Assembly: GCA_023512835.1 (NCBI GenBank)
Contig: CM042090.1
Coordinates: 22,968,148 to 23,032,147, forward strand
Length of the DNA: 64,000 bases
Direction: 5' to 3'
DNA from: Taxillus chinensis
Lineage: Eukaryota; Streptophyta; Magnoliopsida; Santalales; Loranthaceae
A program made the translations under genes and the position numbers. Under the pieces are notes generated by a model. The model was given only the letters and a program-made list of their open reading frames with translations, was not told the DNA's origin and did no database searches. Of the stretch, positions 23,481-35,696 are shown one piece after another. Each line of letters opens with the position of its first letter. The stretch's first letter is position 1.

Positions 23481-25400
23481 ATTTGCAGGCGAAGGAATTT
23501 ATTATTAATTTATAATTTAATAATTTATTTGTCGGTGCAAGCGTAATTGGGCTTATTTCTTTGGGGGCGCATTTTAGCCCGTCAAAGGATTAAAATGTTA
23601 GATTATGATAAATAGATAACATAAGTTATGCATGTAATTTACACAAAGATACATTTTTTATGGTTTGATTGGTATTGAGTTTTTTTTTAAAAAAAATAGT
23701 AATTCAAAAAAAAGGCATTCAGCATTCAATCTTCTACACTGATTACTTACACAATTTATCTATAAATAAATTTTTTCAACATAAAAATATGAATATTATA
23801 TATTTATTATTATTATTATTATTTGGGGGGAGGGGGTAGTTTGCAAGAACTAGTTGCTAGAATCCATTGTCAGAATTAACATTTCCACTTTCTTCTTCTT
23901 TATTTGGGTAGGTTAGCTTGAACTCCAACCCAACTCCTTCCTATGCTTAAACTATGGTTGATTTATGCTTTTAGTTTAGGATTTCATATTGTGGTAATAA
24001 TCTTATGAGTTATGGGTGTTTACTCATCTTCAATTCTAAGATAAATGGATTAAATCTATGTTCTTCTGTGCTTTGATAATGATTTTTCATTATATGAGTC
24101 AATATATAGCTAAAAAGTCAATAGTAGTCATCAGAAGTCAACTTTAATAAGGTATGAGTACAAGTCACTACTAAATGATTCGTATTCATCAATTGTTTAG
24201 AGTCCAAGTTGATAGAGTTTCAATTTAAAAGGTGTTTGTATCTGTATAGTCATTTGTATTTACCTTTTCGAATTACCAATAGAAAGACGGTCCAAAATAA
24301 CAAGTAAAAAGGTTGTTTAAATTGACAGTATAAATGTTATGTAGGTTTGCAAAAAAAAAAAAAAAACTATACAAATTAGTAGTGAAATGGTTGTCCGGAT
24401 CAACTTCAAGAATATGTCTTGATTAAAATTGTAGCACTTGTTTGAATTAACAAATTTGTCCATATTTTGTGAGAGTTTAAATTAACATTGATGAACCAAA
24501 GGAGTCCATGATTATAATGAAGACTGGAACAATATTGTCCTACTAAAGCATCTGGTCTTTATTTGATTTGGCAATGTTCTTAGTGAAACGTCATCATCTC
24601 ATTTGATGTATAGATCAAAAGTGTTTATATTACAAAGTGTGTCTAGATTACAATCGCTATCTGCACCATAGAATTGCCTTGTTCAAGGAATATTTGAATT
24701 GGAAAATGTTTGGACTATGATGTTTGAATTGTAAATTAAATATGGACTATATTGGATAACAATATTTAAAACAATTAATAAGCATGTTATACAACTCATA
24801 ATCTTAATGGTTAAGTAGTATTGACTTGAGGGTTTTCAATAGTCAATATATGACTTCTCTACCTACTAACGTAGATAAACAGCAATGCAATGACATGACA
24901 TATTCTGATTAAATTTCAAGCAAACGATTGATGAACTTATGATAAGTTGCAGGTGACGATTCAATTGAATATTTCCTTGTTGAAAAGCTACACAAGGTTG
25001 TTGTTAAGTTTAAAAGATTTCCAAATCAATTTGGTAACACACCATACTTTAGAAAATTTTGTTTATATTATATATATATATATAAAGTTGCTATGGTTCA
25101 TGAGTGACTATGCTATATGATGTTAAAACCCTAGCATGAAATGATATAATATTTTTTCTTTTCTAGTTAGCTTTTGATGTGTTTTATTGTAATTTACTAT
25201 ATGCATTCCATTGTAAACATATAATATAATTAATTGTTGTAGAAATTTATAACTCGTACGAATAAAAAATAATTTAATATAAATATTTTATTTATCTTTC
25301 GTATTTACTATTTATTTTATTTTAAGCAAATAATTAATTTATCTATAAAAATTTTTATTAGTTTATCTATCCTCGCTCCCCATTTAGATCAACCTGAGAC
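23481..25400. other. AT-rich intergenic DNA, possible LTR at its right end
   Basis: No gene is visible. The last few hundred bases before 25,408 may be the 5' LTR of the Copia relic that follows: they end in '..cataaca' just before a primer-binding-site-like sequence. The left end of such an LTR could not be placed. Confidence 0.4.
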
Positions 25401-25407
25401 ATAACAA

Positions 25408-26420
25408 GTGATATCATAGTAGTTTTACTCGTAAATAACACCTGTTTAGTTTTCAACACGAACAAGTAGAGATTCGATAACATATAATAAAATCAATTCA
25501 CTCAATTAACTTCCTAGACGTACAAAGGAGAATTTCCAAGAGTGGAAGATATGCATGATGAACTTCATAGAACTCCATGATAAGTTGATGTTTGAGATAA
25601 TACTCGTAGGACCATATGTTCCCAGAGCATTACCCCCATGTTAAATGTTTATACCATCTTAAAAAGCAAGAAAAGTGGATTGAATTGGAAAAATATCTAA
25701 TCAAGATGGTTTACAAGGCCAAAGCCATTCTACATGCATCTTTAGATAACATGTTCTTATATGTTCAGAATTGCAAAACCACGAAAGAAATCTAAGAGAT
25801 CTTGTGCACTTCATATAAAAGGCAACAAGTAAGTTAAGTAGAACAAGAGGTGTATGCTTATGCGGGAGTATGAAAACTTCATATATAGATTGGGGAGTCT
25901 CTTAAAAGTATCTTCAAGAGATATACCAGACTATTGCTTGAGCTAAAAACTTATAAACTAAACTTATCCAATGAAGACATTAATGACAAGTTCCTCCAAT
26001 CACTTCCTATGAAGTTTAACATGAAAGTGTTCATGAAATCACAAAAATGGGATGAAATACCACTTAGTGAGATATATGAAAATCTCATAACTTTTGACAT
26101 ATGATATTATGAAGTTAAATAGGTTTTAAAGGGAAAAAGTTAGTTTAAAAACAATCGGATCAAGTCATAGTCTAAAAGGTGACTTGGATAAAGAAGTTAA
26201 AAAACAGAATAAGTTAATAGAAGATTCCAATAATGCTTTTATTATAACAAAATTATAAGATTTCTCTAAAAAGACAAAAAGAAGAACTTCCGAGGGTTTT
26301 CATAAAATCTTAAGAAAGAAAATATAGTTTGTTACAATTGTAATAAGCCAAAATAATTCATGGCTAACTACCTCAAGTCATACGGTGAAGAGAAACCCAA
26401 CACTAACAGAGTCCTAATGA
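25408..26420 (+). mobile_element. Copia retrotransposon relic: primer site and gag
   Basis: A degenerate tRNA-Met primer site (gtgatatcatag, compare TGGTATCAGAG) is followed by gag in broken frames. Readable parts include ASLDNMFLYVQNCKTTKEI, DINDKFLQSLPMKFNMKV and LSEIYENLITFDI, which follow the order of the UBN2 gag domain. Near 26,330 a CYNCNKPK piece is the start of a CCHC zinc knuckle. Many stops and frame changes make it non-functional. No protease, integrase or reverse transcriptase follows, so the element is truncated. Confidence 0.7.
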
Positions 26421-27919
26421 AAAGCTAACTTTTGAGTAGATCTAAAAAAGAAAAATATTTAAATAACATAATTCAACATAAAAAGTTTCACACTTTAAAA
26501 TTAAACCTACTACTGTAGGACTAGGTTTCAACAATTCACAATCTAATAAAGTCAATTCATATATAATTAGTACAATGCCACCGACTATATTTATGTCTCG
26601 TGAAATTATACAGTATGATCGTGAAAAAGAAGTGAGTAAAATTATTGCAATTGAGATAACACATAACATATTATTTAATTTATTCAATTCATTTAATAAA
26701 TGTGATATTTAAAATTACATAAAATGTAAATATAAATTATTTTAATATAACTTGACATTTTTATTTTATTATTATTTTATTTAAATATAAACACAAAATG
26801 GACTTTTAAAATAATAATATTATTTTTATTTTAAAAAGAAGTTATAGACACTATTATTTTATTATATTATTATCAAAATTTAATTGTAAATAATAATATT
26901 CATAATAAAGTTTACAAGTTCTTTTCAACATTGGTGAAACAAACTTCTGTTTAACTAATTTTTCTTTTTCTTTTTTTACAATTTCAACAGGACCTATATT
27001 AAATTATTATAAAACTTAATATTTATATTTTATAAGTCATGCAAACCCATATCCAGAAATGATAGTATTGTGGAATTTTTTTTCAAATGGTGGTATATTG
27101 GAGAAGATTTTATAAAGTAAAACCATTTTTTTTTCTAAAAACAAAATGTTCCTCACTCATTCCTCAGTCGTTTTTGTGTGGTGAGGGATTGAAAAAACAT
27201 ATAAATATTAAGGGGAAAAAATGCACTTTGAGACCAGCAAAAGGCCACAGCATTTAGATAAACTTATAACTCAAAATGTTTGTAACTTTCGTTTTATGAA
27301 GTGGTCAACAACTTTCTTATAAATTAAAACTTATCCTTACTTATAAATAAATTTCAAATTATACATATGTCATAATAAAAGAACTACTTAAAATCTATTA
27401 TAAAATTTAAGATTTATAAAAATCTTAAACACATCTCTTTATAAAAATCATAAGCTCCTTATTTTTTATACTTACAAGCATAAACACATAAAAAAAGTTA
27501 CTTGGGAAGAAAAAACCAAAACATCCAATGCCAGCCCCTTTGTCATTTTCCCCTGCTGCATATCCCTTATATAATATCTTCTACTTTTCCTCCTCCCCAA
27601 ATCGCATTGCTCCATTGCATGTAAACCTAGAAGATTATATATTGAGCCCAACTTTTCTTCGCTCCCAAAAGTATAAAATACAACACCATGTGAAATCCAT
27701 TCAACATTTGTAATAATCCTTCCATATAGTTAGCTGTTGAGTTATATCATGGGTACTTAAAATATCCTAGGTATTAACATTGAACCCTTCCAAGAGTCCC
27801 CCATAAATAAGATGCAAGAACCGTACCCAGAGACCCAGGAATGCAATTCACCAACATGAATCTTTTGAAAATCAGTAGAAACTCCATTAGCTTTCTAAAA
27901 TGAGATGGGTGCACCAGCT
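26421..27919. other. AT-rich intergenic DNA downstream of COX19
   Basis: Apart from the likely 3' flank of COX19 (about 27,700-27,919), nothing is recognised. Short open frames at 26,442-26,687 (minus) and 27,528-27,713 (plus) have no recognisable similarity. Confidence 0.45.
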
Positions 27920-30900
27920 TTAAGGTATAATTTTACCATTTATCTTCTCTGCAGAGGCTTCTTTGATGTCTTCCTTAAATCCTAATTCAGACATATCTTG
28001 CTTTGCCATTAAGTTCCTGCAAAATTCCATCAGACAAGACACTCTGTTTTGAGATCAAAGAGATTTTCCCCATGAAATAGAACATGCACACTCGAATGGA
28101 AATGAAAATTCGCTTCGATAAAAGTTTTTTTGAAGTTAAAATCAGAAATAAGGACAGAAAATAGCACGACTCCATTTACCTACAACCACATTCTGGGATA
28201 TCAGAATCAAAATCTGAAAGCAATAGATAGAGATTAATGAAGGGATAACACAAGATGAAGGTGATTTTGCTATAATCACAAAAGATTTGAAAACATCTCG
28301 ATGTAGCTTTGTAATCAAGGTGATTCTTTTGCTGCCCCTTTATAGCCTTTTGAACTGCATATGTTATATGGATGACAAAAACATCATCCATATGTTATAT
28401 GGATTAGGCATTTTGAAGCTACATTATCACTTGAAATAATTTCAGGAAATCAAATTACAAAAACATCTCAAGAAAAAGTCTGTGTCATCGTTGTCATCAC
28501 AGAAAAAAATTGAATGATCAGAGCTCGCGTTTCAAGGACATTGGACTCAAAAATTACAGATGAAGTAAGATTTCATCCAGAACTATTTACCCATAAACAC
28601 AACAGTAAGGCATTTTTTTAAGGAAAAAAAATAAACAAATCACAAACCTTGCCATCCGACATTCCAGATATTTTTTAGAGAAAGGTTTGCATTTTTCAGA
28701 TTGGTGGCCGGATGTTTTGAGACAGCTGATGTAATTATTTTTCTCCTAGGATAGCAAAGTAAGAAATTGTGAGAAGAACGAAAGAATGTAAAAAATCTAA
28801 ATCATGAAACACAGGCTCTGCATAACATTGAATGCCAATTTTATTATTTCTAAATACAAGTTAACATATGATATCCGCAATCTTAGTATGCTATCTTAAA
28901 TGATATTTAATAACTCATTCCATAGCTTTATAGTATAGCTCATCAGTTTTATTTCTCTATATTTTGGGTAATCTTCTACATCACCTTTGTTTTTATATAT
29001 CAAGTACTCTTCCTGCATTCATCAAACGTCTTATCTTGTTAAATAATTTTGTCAACCACTTAACCTCAAACTTACTAAGGCATTTCTAAACTTCGATAAG
29101 AATCTCATTTGGGCTCACTACCTTGTAGTCTTCATACGGTTCAAGACCTCTTTAACTTCACTTAGTATTATCTTTCATAAGAAATCACGATTTAATTCTT
29201 CTGACAGTATATTTACATTATCAACATCTTAAACAATGTCCATTAAAGAGTTTGTCAAAATATTCTTTCTACCATTTTTTATATAAGTATCTTTCATTAA
29301 ACCTTATATGGTCCGTAATAAAATTTATAGTACCCAAATCTCTAGTTTTCTTCACCCCCATTTAAGCAATTCTATGGATATCTTTTCTTCCATCCTTGAA
29401 ATCCAATTGCTGCTTCATATCTTGATACACTCTAGCTCTAGCCTCCTTCACAATTTCACATCTTTCTTGGCCTCTTTCTTTACTAGTGTATACTTTTCAA
29501 AACTCACTTTTGTTAATTCTTAATAACCATCTTAGCTTCCTTGTTCCACCATGACATGCCTTTACCTAGCGACATTATACCCTTTAGATACACCAAATTC
29601 CTTTTCAGTTACACGTTTAATACAATATGTCATCTTATTTCACATCACACTAAAATTGACTTTATCTTTCCAATTTGTTTCTTTGAGTAATTTTCTAATA
29701 AAAGATATTTGACTGTCTTAACTTCCACTAGTTTGATCCTATGATTTAGGACATATCTCGTTTTTACATAATTTTCTATAAAAAATATCTAATACTAAAA
29801 GTTTGTGTTATGTAGCTATACATTCCCCTAGGATAACCCTATAGTCTATATAATAACTTCTCTCTATCCTCCTAGTTATAAAGAAATCCATTTAGATAAC
29901 ATTCTCACCACTCCTATACGTACTCAAATGAGACTCTAATTTCTTAAACCAATTATTCGCTAAAAACAAGACAAAGTTTAAGATTAAGTTTTCCCCAATA
30001 TTTCTACCTCGAAAGCCAAATCCTCCATGTACATTCCCAAACCCACTACAATTAATCTTTACATGCTGATAAAAATTTCCACCAATGGAAATCTTTTCCT
30101 CAACGAGTATGTCTTGTGTAACTATATTTAGAACCTTTCAAAATTGTTGCTTACTCGCATCATCTAAACTTATCTGAGGTCCGTAAGCACCAATAACATT
30201 AACTATTTCATCACCTAAAATGAGTTTAATAAGTAGAATCTTATTGTCCTTTTTTCTAACGTCAACAGCTTCATCAACCAACTCACGGTCATGAATGATA
30301 CCTATCTCGTTCTTATTCTGTTCTCTAAATGTAAACCACAACTCATGACCTCACTCACTTATAAGTCTAACTTTCTCACTTATCCATTTAGTCTCTTGGA
30401 GACACAAATTTTTAATACCCATCATAATCATAAACTCAGCTATCTTTACATACTTACATGTATGAGATCTTATGTTCCAATAGACTAAATGTAAACTAAC
30501 ACCATCGGTTTTATCTAAACCCACTCGCCTTAGCTCATTTGACACCTTATCCAGGCGTTAATGTGGTAACAACCATTGCACATTTATCAATGTTATCGAG
30601 TGTCGGAGATGCAACACATCACTTAGTAAGGAATGCCCAAACATTTTTCCGTACGTTGTGATACATATTAAAAGATGTGACAAGTTTTTATGCTGATTAT
30701 CATAAGTCTACCGCAACTCTCTTCCTTTATTTGAGCTTGGAACTAACATTGTAAGCATATGGAAACTTATTAATCACATAACAATAATAATAATAATTTA
30801 AGAAAAAAAGTAACATAATAATAATTTAAGAAGAAAAAAAGTAAAATTACCAGATCACATTGATGCATGTGATCCAAAGGAAAGACACCCTTTTCTGGTG

Positions 30901-31659
30901 GCACCGGTCTCAATCCCCTACTGCCACCAAAAGTACCTCCTGCAATTATTTTGAACCAAGAAAAAAAGTCATTAAAAAAATAGACAAAATTTAAGGACAT
31001 TAAACAATAACACTAGATGGCATATTATTATAAGAAGTTTAAACATACAAAAATATGAGGACCAACAGAATGAAAATCAAATCACAACTATGCACCATAA
31101 AACAAACGGTAAGAGAGCCAAAACAGTCCCCTTCTTGAATTTTTAGTAAAAGAGGTGTTTTTCAAACAAATTGACAAAAAGTATGATAACTTGGAAACAT
31201 TGTTGTCAGAAAAAAGATGAAATTGCAAAAATAATCCAAGAAAGCCTTATTGTGACATTAAATTCCAATTGCACCCAATATGACATGAATTGATAAACAA
31301 ACAACAAAACAAAACAAAATCTAGACTTTGTTTAGTAACTTATAAATTGAAATCACAAAATTAAAACTAGCTTCAGCCAAAATCCTAGATTGAAATTGAA
31401 GTTGGGTCATCATTAGTTTTGGAGAAACAACTTTATATCACTTTGTAACCTATCGTGGTTACAGTGAAATTAAACATGGACCAAAACACAGAAACTTTGG
31501 GTTGACAATCTAACTATGTATTCAAAAACCCAAAAGTTTCATATAATGTTGAGCCTAATCAGTACTGAAACCCCAACTGCAATGCATTTGATTCAAGAGA
31601 GAGCACTATAGTAGAAAGAACAAGAACCGTAGAGAGAACCAGAGAGTACCTGTGCTCAT
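27920..31659 (-). CDS. COX19: COX19, twin CX9C cytochrome c oxidase assembly protein
   Basis: This is a complete four-exon gene: 31659-31650, 30939-30851, 28745-28648, 28016-27920, all with GT-AG introns. The product is 97 aa and begins MSTGGTFGGSRGLRPVPPEK. COX19 is a small soluble protein of the mitochondrial intermembrane space (also cytosol) that helps deliver copper for cytochrome c oxidase assembly. Both CX9C motifs are intact: C31-DLEKNNYIS-C41 and C52-KPFSKKYLE-C62; they form two disulfides in the coiled coil-helix fold and serve Mia40-dependent import. The tail ARNLMAKQDMSELGF is the conserved C-terminal signature. The first coding exon has only ten coding bases, so the start depends on splicing ATGAGCACAG to GAGGT; frame and family match support it. 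Intron 2 (2.1 kb) holds a LINE fossil in the same orientation. An acceptor-like TTCCAG about 43 bp before the ATG suggests a spliced leader. Confidence 0.93.
28890..30590 (-). mobile_element. LINE retrotransposon fossil in COX19 intron 2
   Basis: On the minus strand, pieces of an APE-type endonuclease can be read: LVYWNIRS, MGIKNLCLQETKW, then a GIIHDRELVDEAVDV stretch and IVNVIGAYGPQISLDD. An ITRRIERSYYIDYRVI-like endonuclease C terminus follows. Further on (29,170-28,930) come reverse transcriptase pieces similar to 'KVVSPNEI.IEVWKCL', 'EWLTKLFNKI', 'YKNKGDVED' and 'KLMS.T.KLW'. There are many stops and frame shifts, and the catalytic part of the reverse transcriptase is missing. It lies in sense orientation in the intron. 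Confidence 0.75.
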
Positions 31660-32364
31660 TTCTCAGCCCTTTGATTCACTTCTCTGTCACAGCTTAGTTC
31701 TGGAAATTAAATTATTAGAGAAAGGGGGAAAAAAACCTGGGTCTCTTGTCTCAGAATAATAGTAAAAAAACATTATCCCTCAAAAAAGAAAACATTTAGA
31801 TTTTTTTTATAAAGAAGAAGAAAGCCCACCCATATCAGTCAAATTACAGCACATAAATTAAAAGTTTTACTGAACTAGGAACAACCATAAAAACAGCAGC
31901 TAGTGATCAATTTGGACAAACTGCAGCAAAAAACAAGCAAAACGAAACAAACAGATACTATAAACACACAAGAAAAGCTATATGTGCATGAAACCCACAT
32001 CTCAATCAGGATTAATTTAATGAAGACAATATTAAGAACTGAAAAAAATCAGCACAATATTCCTCCTTTTAATATTTTCTTGTTCTGCCTATCTTATAAT
32101 AATACTCCTTCCCCACTCATTTGATGCTAGTTTTACTTAAATTCTCCCTTGAGCTTGTATCTTTGCTTTATGCACTCTCCAATGCCAGAGAAGGTAAATT
32201 ATCTCTCTGATGTTCCTTCCTTCTCTTTCTTGGTATGCTTTCTCCCTTCAATTCTCCCTCGCGCTTGTATTTCACTTTCAGCATTTGTTACAGACTCACA
32301 CAACACATGGTAAGTTTAAACACAAGCCAGAAAAGGCAGGTTTGCACAGCGTCTTGACTAAATG
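31660..32364. other. COX19 leader-intron region, no separate gene
   Basis: This stretch joins the COX19 start to the duplicated upstream segment. It has an acceptor-like site near 31,702 and otherwise AT-rich, intron-like sequence. A 73-codon plus-strand frame (31,903-32,124) shows no family similarity. Confidence 0.45.
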
Positions 32365-33790
32365 ACCTTAGTTTGATTTGATGTTGCCACTCTCTACAAT
32401 GTGCCTCCCCTGTTAAAGATGCTCAGCGCTGTCATCTCAAGTCCTCACAGATGCTCCTGCATTTGTCAAATCCAAGTTTTTTTTTCAAATTTTCAATTAG
32501 ATTGGGTTTTATTTTCTTGGTTCTATAATTAATGCTCGATTTCTCCAATTAAATGCCCTAAATCCCCTTTGTAGACTGGGGTGAAACTTCTGTTACTGAT
32601 TATTGATTATTTGCCACCTACAGCATGTAGATGTCAGCTGCTACTTTGTTTCTTCTTTGATATAATTTTTACTCGTTTATTTTTGTTAATCAGTGCAAAA
32701 CCTCTCAATTCTCAGTTTATAAGACCATTGTCTACAATTTAGGGATCACAGTACCGTTGAGCTAAAAACTTCTGTGGATCTTATCTTAAGAGACTTATAT
32801 GTGAATTATGTTTTTTTTTCTTCCAAGCATCCATAATGAAGATCAAAATTTGAAGGAACAAAGTCAAATAGTTTACAAAAACTGTCAATGTAGCCCTGAA
32901 AGTCATGTAACCACAATACATACCTATTTATGGCAGAACTAGTCTAATCAGCGCACCCTTAGCTCTGTCTTTAATTAAAATGCGTCTAAAATTCCTATGA
33001 CCTAGGTTGTACATGAATAACATAGGCCTTGCATAATTGGATTTCTTCATCTTCTTTAGTAATTGAATTTGAAAATTAATAATTTACAGTAAATGCACAA
33101 TGGCCTTGTATTGCTATATATATGTCTCCATTATCATGGACAATCTCAAATTTCACAACCCTACTCCTTTTAATCTATATCATAAAGCTATAAAAAATAT
33201 TTAAAAAGGTTTTTAAGTCACCTCGAGAGGCTAAATTTCTGATAAATAACTATGTATTTTGTAACAAATAGTCCATCATAAATAATGCAAGAGCAAACAT
33301 GAGTTAAACAGATGACTCCAGATTCTATCAAAATTATGAGGAAAAAAACAATATACAAGAACCATACAGCGACCTTTAATTGTAATCCTCCAATAATGCA
33401 TAACCTCTGCCACTGCTCTTACAGGTAGTTGATACGATGATAGTAACAAAATATGACACCAAGATTAAAAAAACACAGTCTATAATTGCGCAATAACTAT
33501 CCAACTCTGATCGACCAGTATAATCAGGGTTCCAAAAAAAACAAGCTAATGTTGTAACAATTGATACCTTAGTATAATGTTTGCAGACCATTAGGGCTAA
33601 GAGCTTGCGAAGATGAGAGAGAGGGAGAGCAGAAACCCGGAAGACGCCGTACTCAACGTCTTCCAACTGAGGTCTGCGACTTGGGAAGGGAGACGGCGGC
33701 GTGGTGCAGAATAGCGGCGCAACGACGTTGGTGCCGATAAGGCGACAACGGCTACGGCGAAAGGTAGGTTGGTTAGACGGCGACGGCGAC
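32365..33790. repeat. Segmental duplicate, copy 2 (upstream of COX19, without the hAT element)
   Basis: This copy aligns in direct orientation with 18,790-22,640 over nearly its whole length and in the same order. It lacks only the 2,158-bp hAT element and one target-site copy. Key shared landmarks are the acceptor-like CAG|GAG before 32,456, the empty insertion site near 32,770, the donor-like AAG|GTATCA at 33,568 and the GC-rich end with 'gcgtggtgcaga' and gccgtc-type hexamers. Since it directly precedes COX19 on the transcribed strand, it probably holds that gene's promoter and untranslated exons. Confidence 0.85.
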
Positions 33791-33800
33791 GGCTACCCAT
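33568..33800 (-). promoter_or_regulatory. 5'-leader-like GC-rich end of copy 2
   Basis: The minus strand is CpG-rich, contains a short CT run and ends in AAG|GTATCAATTG, a donor-like sequence also conserved in copy 1. This fits a first untranslated exon of COX19, spliced across about 1.9 kb to the CDS exon. No clear TATA box is seen, as is common for plant housekeeping genes. Inferred from sequence only. Confidence 0.4.
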
Positions 33801-33846
33801 AATCAATAAAGAACGTGGTTAAATTTTGTTTGGAGGGCGTTTGGCT

Positions 33847-34320
33847 CAGGGGTAAAATCGGTTTAAGGTATTTTTTAAACATGTTTTTCCGTTTATACAA
33901 AATTAAATCAAATTAAACTTATTATTTAAATCAAATTAAATCGGATCCAATTGATTCTGGTTCAAGTTCTTAAAATTAAAATTAATAATAAATAAATAAA
34001 TATATCAAGACTAATATATATTAAATTTAAATAATATAATTCACACACATAATACATCAAGTACTATCAAACAATCTTAAATAAAAAAGTATTAAAATAA
34101 AAAATAAAAATAAAAAACAAACAAATAAAAATATTATTCGAATTGGTTCGGTTTACATTGCGATTTTAAACTTTTAATCTAAATCAAACTGATATATTAT
34201 TTGGTTTCAAACCAAATCAAATCGATTTTTGTTCGATTTCGGTGGTTTGATAAATTAGCAATTTTAGCAGGTTGGTTTAGACTTATTTTGATAGTTTGAT
34301 TGTTCAAAGTTACACCTCTA
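33847..34320. mobile_element. hAT-like MITE next to the COX19 upstream segment
   Basis: The left end is CAGGGGTAAAATCGG and the right end in reverse is TAGAGGTGTAACTTTG, giving YAGRGGT termini. The interior is rich in the 'aaaccaaatcaaatcga' and 'ggtttggttcgg' motifs common in short plant hAT elements. The flanking 8-mers gtttggct (33,839-33,846) and gttttgat (34,321-34,328) match at 6 of 8 positions, consistent with an old 8-bp target duplication. It is 474 bp long and non-coding. Confidence 0.55.
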
Positions 34321-35085
34321 GTTTTGATGAATGGTTATACATATTATTTTTTTGTAAAAATAATTATTTAAAAAATAATGAGTTCATTTAAACCCATCAT
34401 TTTTAAAAGCAATCATACTTTAAAAAAACATAGGCTAACCAAACATAGGCTTGTTAACATACTTTCTCTCATAATGGTGCTATTAACATAGGAAATAATA
34501 TCAGCATGAGGCTACGATAGAAATGTGTATTAACAGTATCAGCATGAGGCTATGATATAAAAATATTAATGTGGTACCATTATTAATCCGATTTGATAAT
34601 AGCTCTTTAATAATAATAATAATAATATTTTGAATCTCCCATTAAAATTGATTTTGTATTTTAAAATATAAACTAATTAAAATAATTATTAATAACAACT
34701 ATGGATCTACATGTTTTCAAAATTATATTCATATTTAATCATATTAAATTGTTGTGAATTATGTCGTACCAACCATAAGTTTAGTCGTATTAAATTACTG
34801 TGAAATTCACATTTTTATAATTTGAAAACATATTTCAAGTTTGGAAACAGGCATACCAAATTAAACACGACTTAGACCCTATTTGGTATGCAAAGATTAA
34901 TTTTAAAAATAATAATATTTTTTAAAATTACAGGCTAAAATTAATTTTATTAATCATAAATAGTTTTAAATTAATTAGGTTTTCTGTTTTTAAAAATAAT
35001 TTTCTATTACTATACATATTATTTAAATTATTTTAAAGTCTCAACTCAAATAAATTTTCAACTACTTGATTATTTAGGTATAAGA
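34321..35085. other. AT-rich intergenic DNA with a short direct repeat
   Basis: No gene is seen. 'atcagcatgaggcta(c/t)gata' occurs twice, near 34,500 and 34,538. A phrase near 34,875 ('ccctatttggtatgcaaag') resembles the end of a decayed Tourist-type element. Confidence 0.5.
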
Positions 35086-35696
35086 GCATCTCTAATGCTA
35101 GCAAGCTAAATTGATTAGCTAAAGTCATATTTATCTTGTTACATTAATGATTTAACTAATAACACTCAAATGGTACACTATCTATTTTTTTCTTAATAAT
35201 TATTTTTCTCAATCTATCACTCTACTATCTTTCTCAAATTTCAAATCACTAATAGAATGGAAGACTGGATCGATGTTGGGCGGGGGCACGCACAATGGCA
35301 ACAGACGCACATAGAGACTGGGGGAATCGATGTTGGGACGACAAACGGACACGCACAACAACAACGAATCGATGTTGGGTTAATCTCGATTCTTGGCCAC
35401 GCAATGAATCGGGAGGGGGGGGATGGGATGATGGGGGAGCCATGGGGGGGCGAGGGGTGGGGAAGGGAGGGGGGGCACGACGGGGGGCGACTATGGAGAT
35501 AGTCGTGCACGAAGGGGGAGTTGCGGGGGCGAGGTTGCAACGAGCTGATGCGGGAGAGACTTAAATTGTAATTTGTAAGTTGCAATAATTTGCTGACATG
35601 GTTTTTTTTTGCTTTTGCTAATGATTTAACTAATGCATTTGAAATGATTTTTAGTTTAAGATTGCTTTTACTTTTGCTTATAGATTGAAGATGCTC
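35086..35696. mobile_element. MITE with GAGCATCT termini and TAA target duplication
   Basis: Inverted ends GAGCATCTCTAATG and, in reverse, GAGCATCTTCAATC enclose 611 bp. They are flanked by TAA on both sides (35,083-35,085 and 35,697-35,699), the 3-bp target duplication of PIF/Harbinger elements. The centre (35,255-35,560) is very GC-rich with poly-G runs. It contains 'atcgatgttggg' three times at roughly 70- and 55-bp intervals. Open frames exist on both strands in the centre but without recognisable motifs. Confidence 0.7.

Noticed and set aside
33376..33806. Open frames in copy 2 (SYCAIIDC-type peptide) as an exon
   Set aside because: Copy 1 has a similar peptide only because the DNA is duplicated; small insertions shift the frame between copies, which argues against coding.
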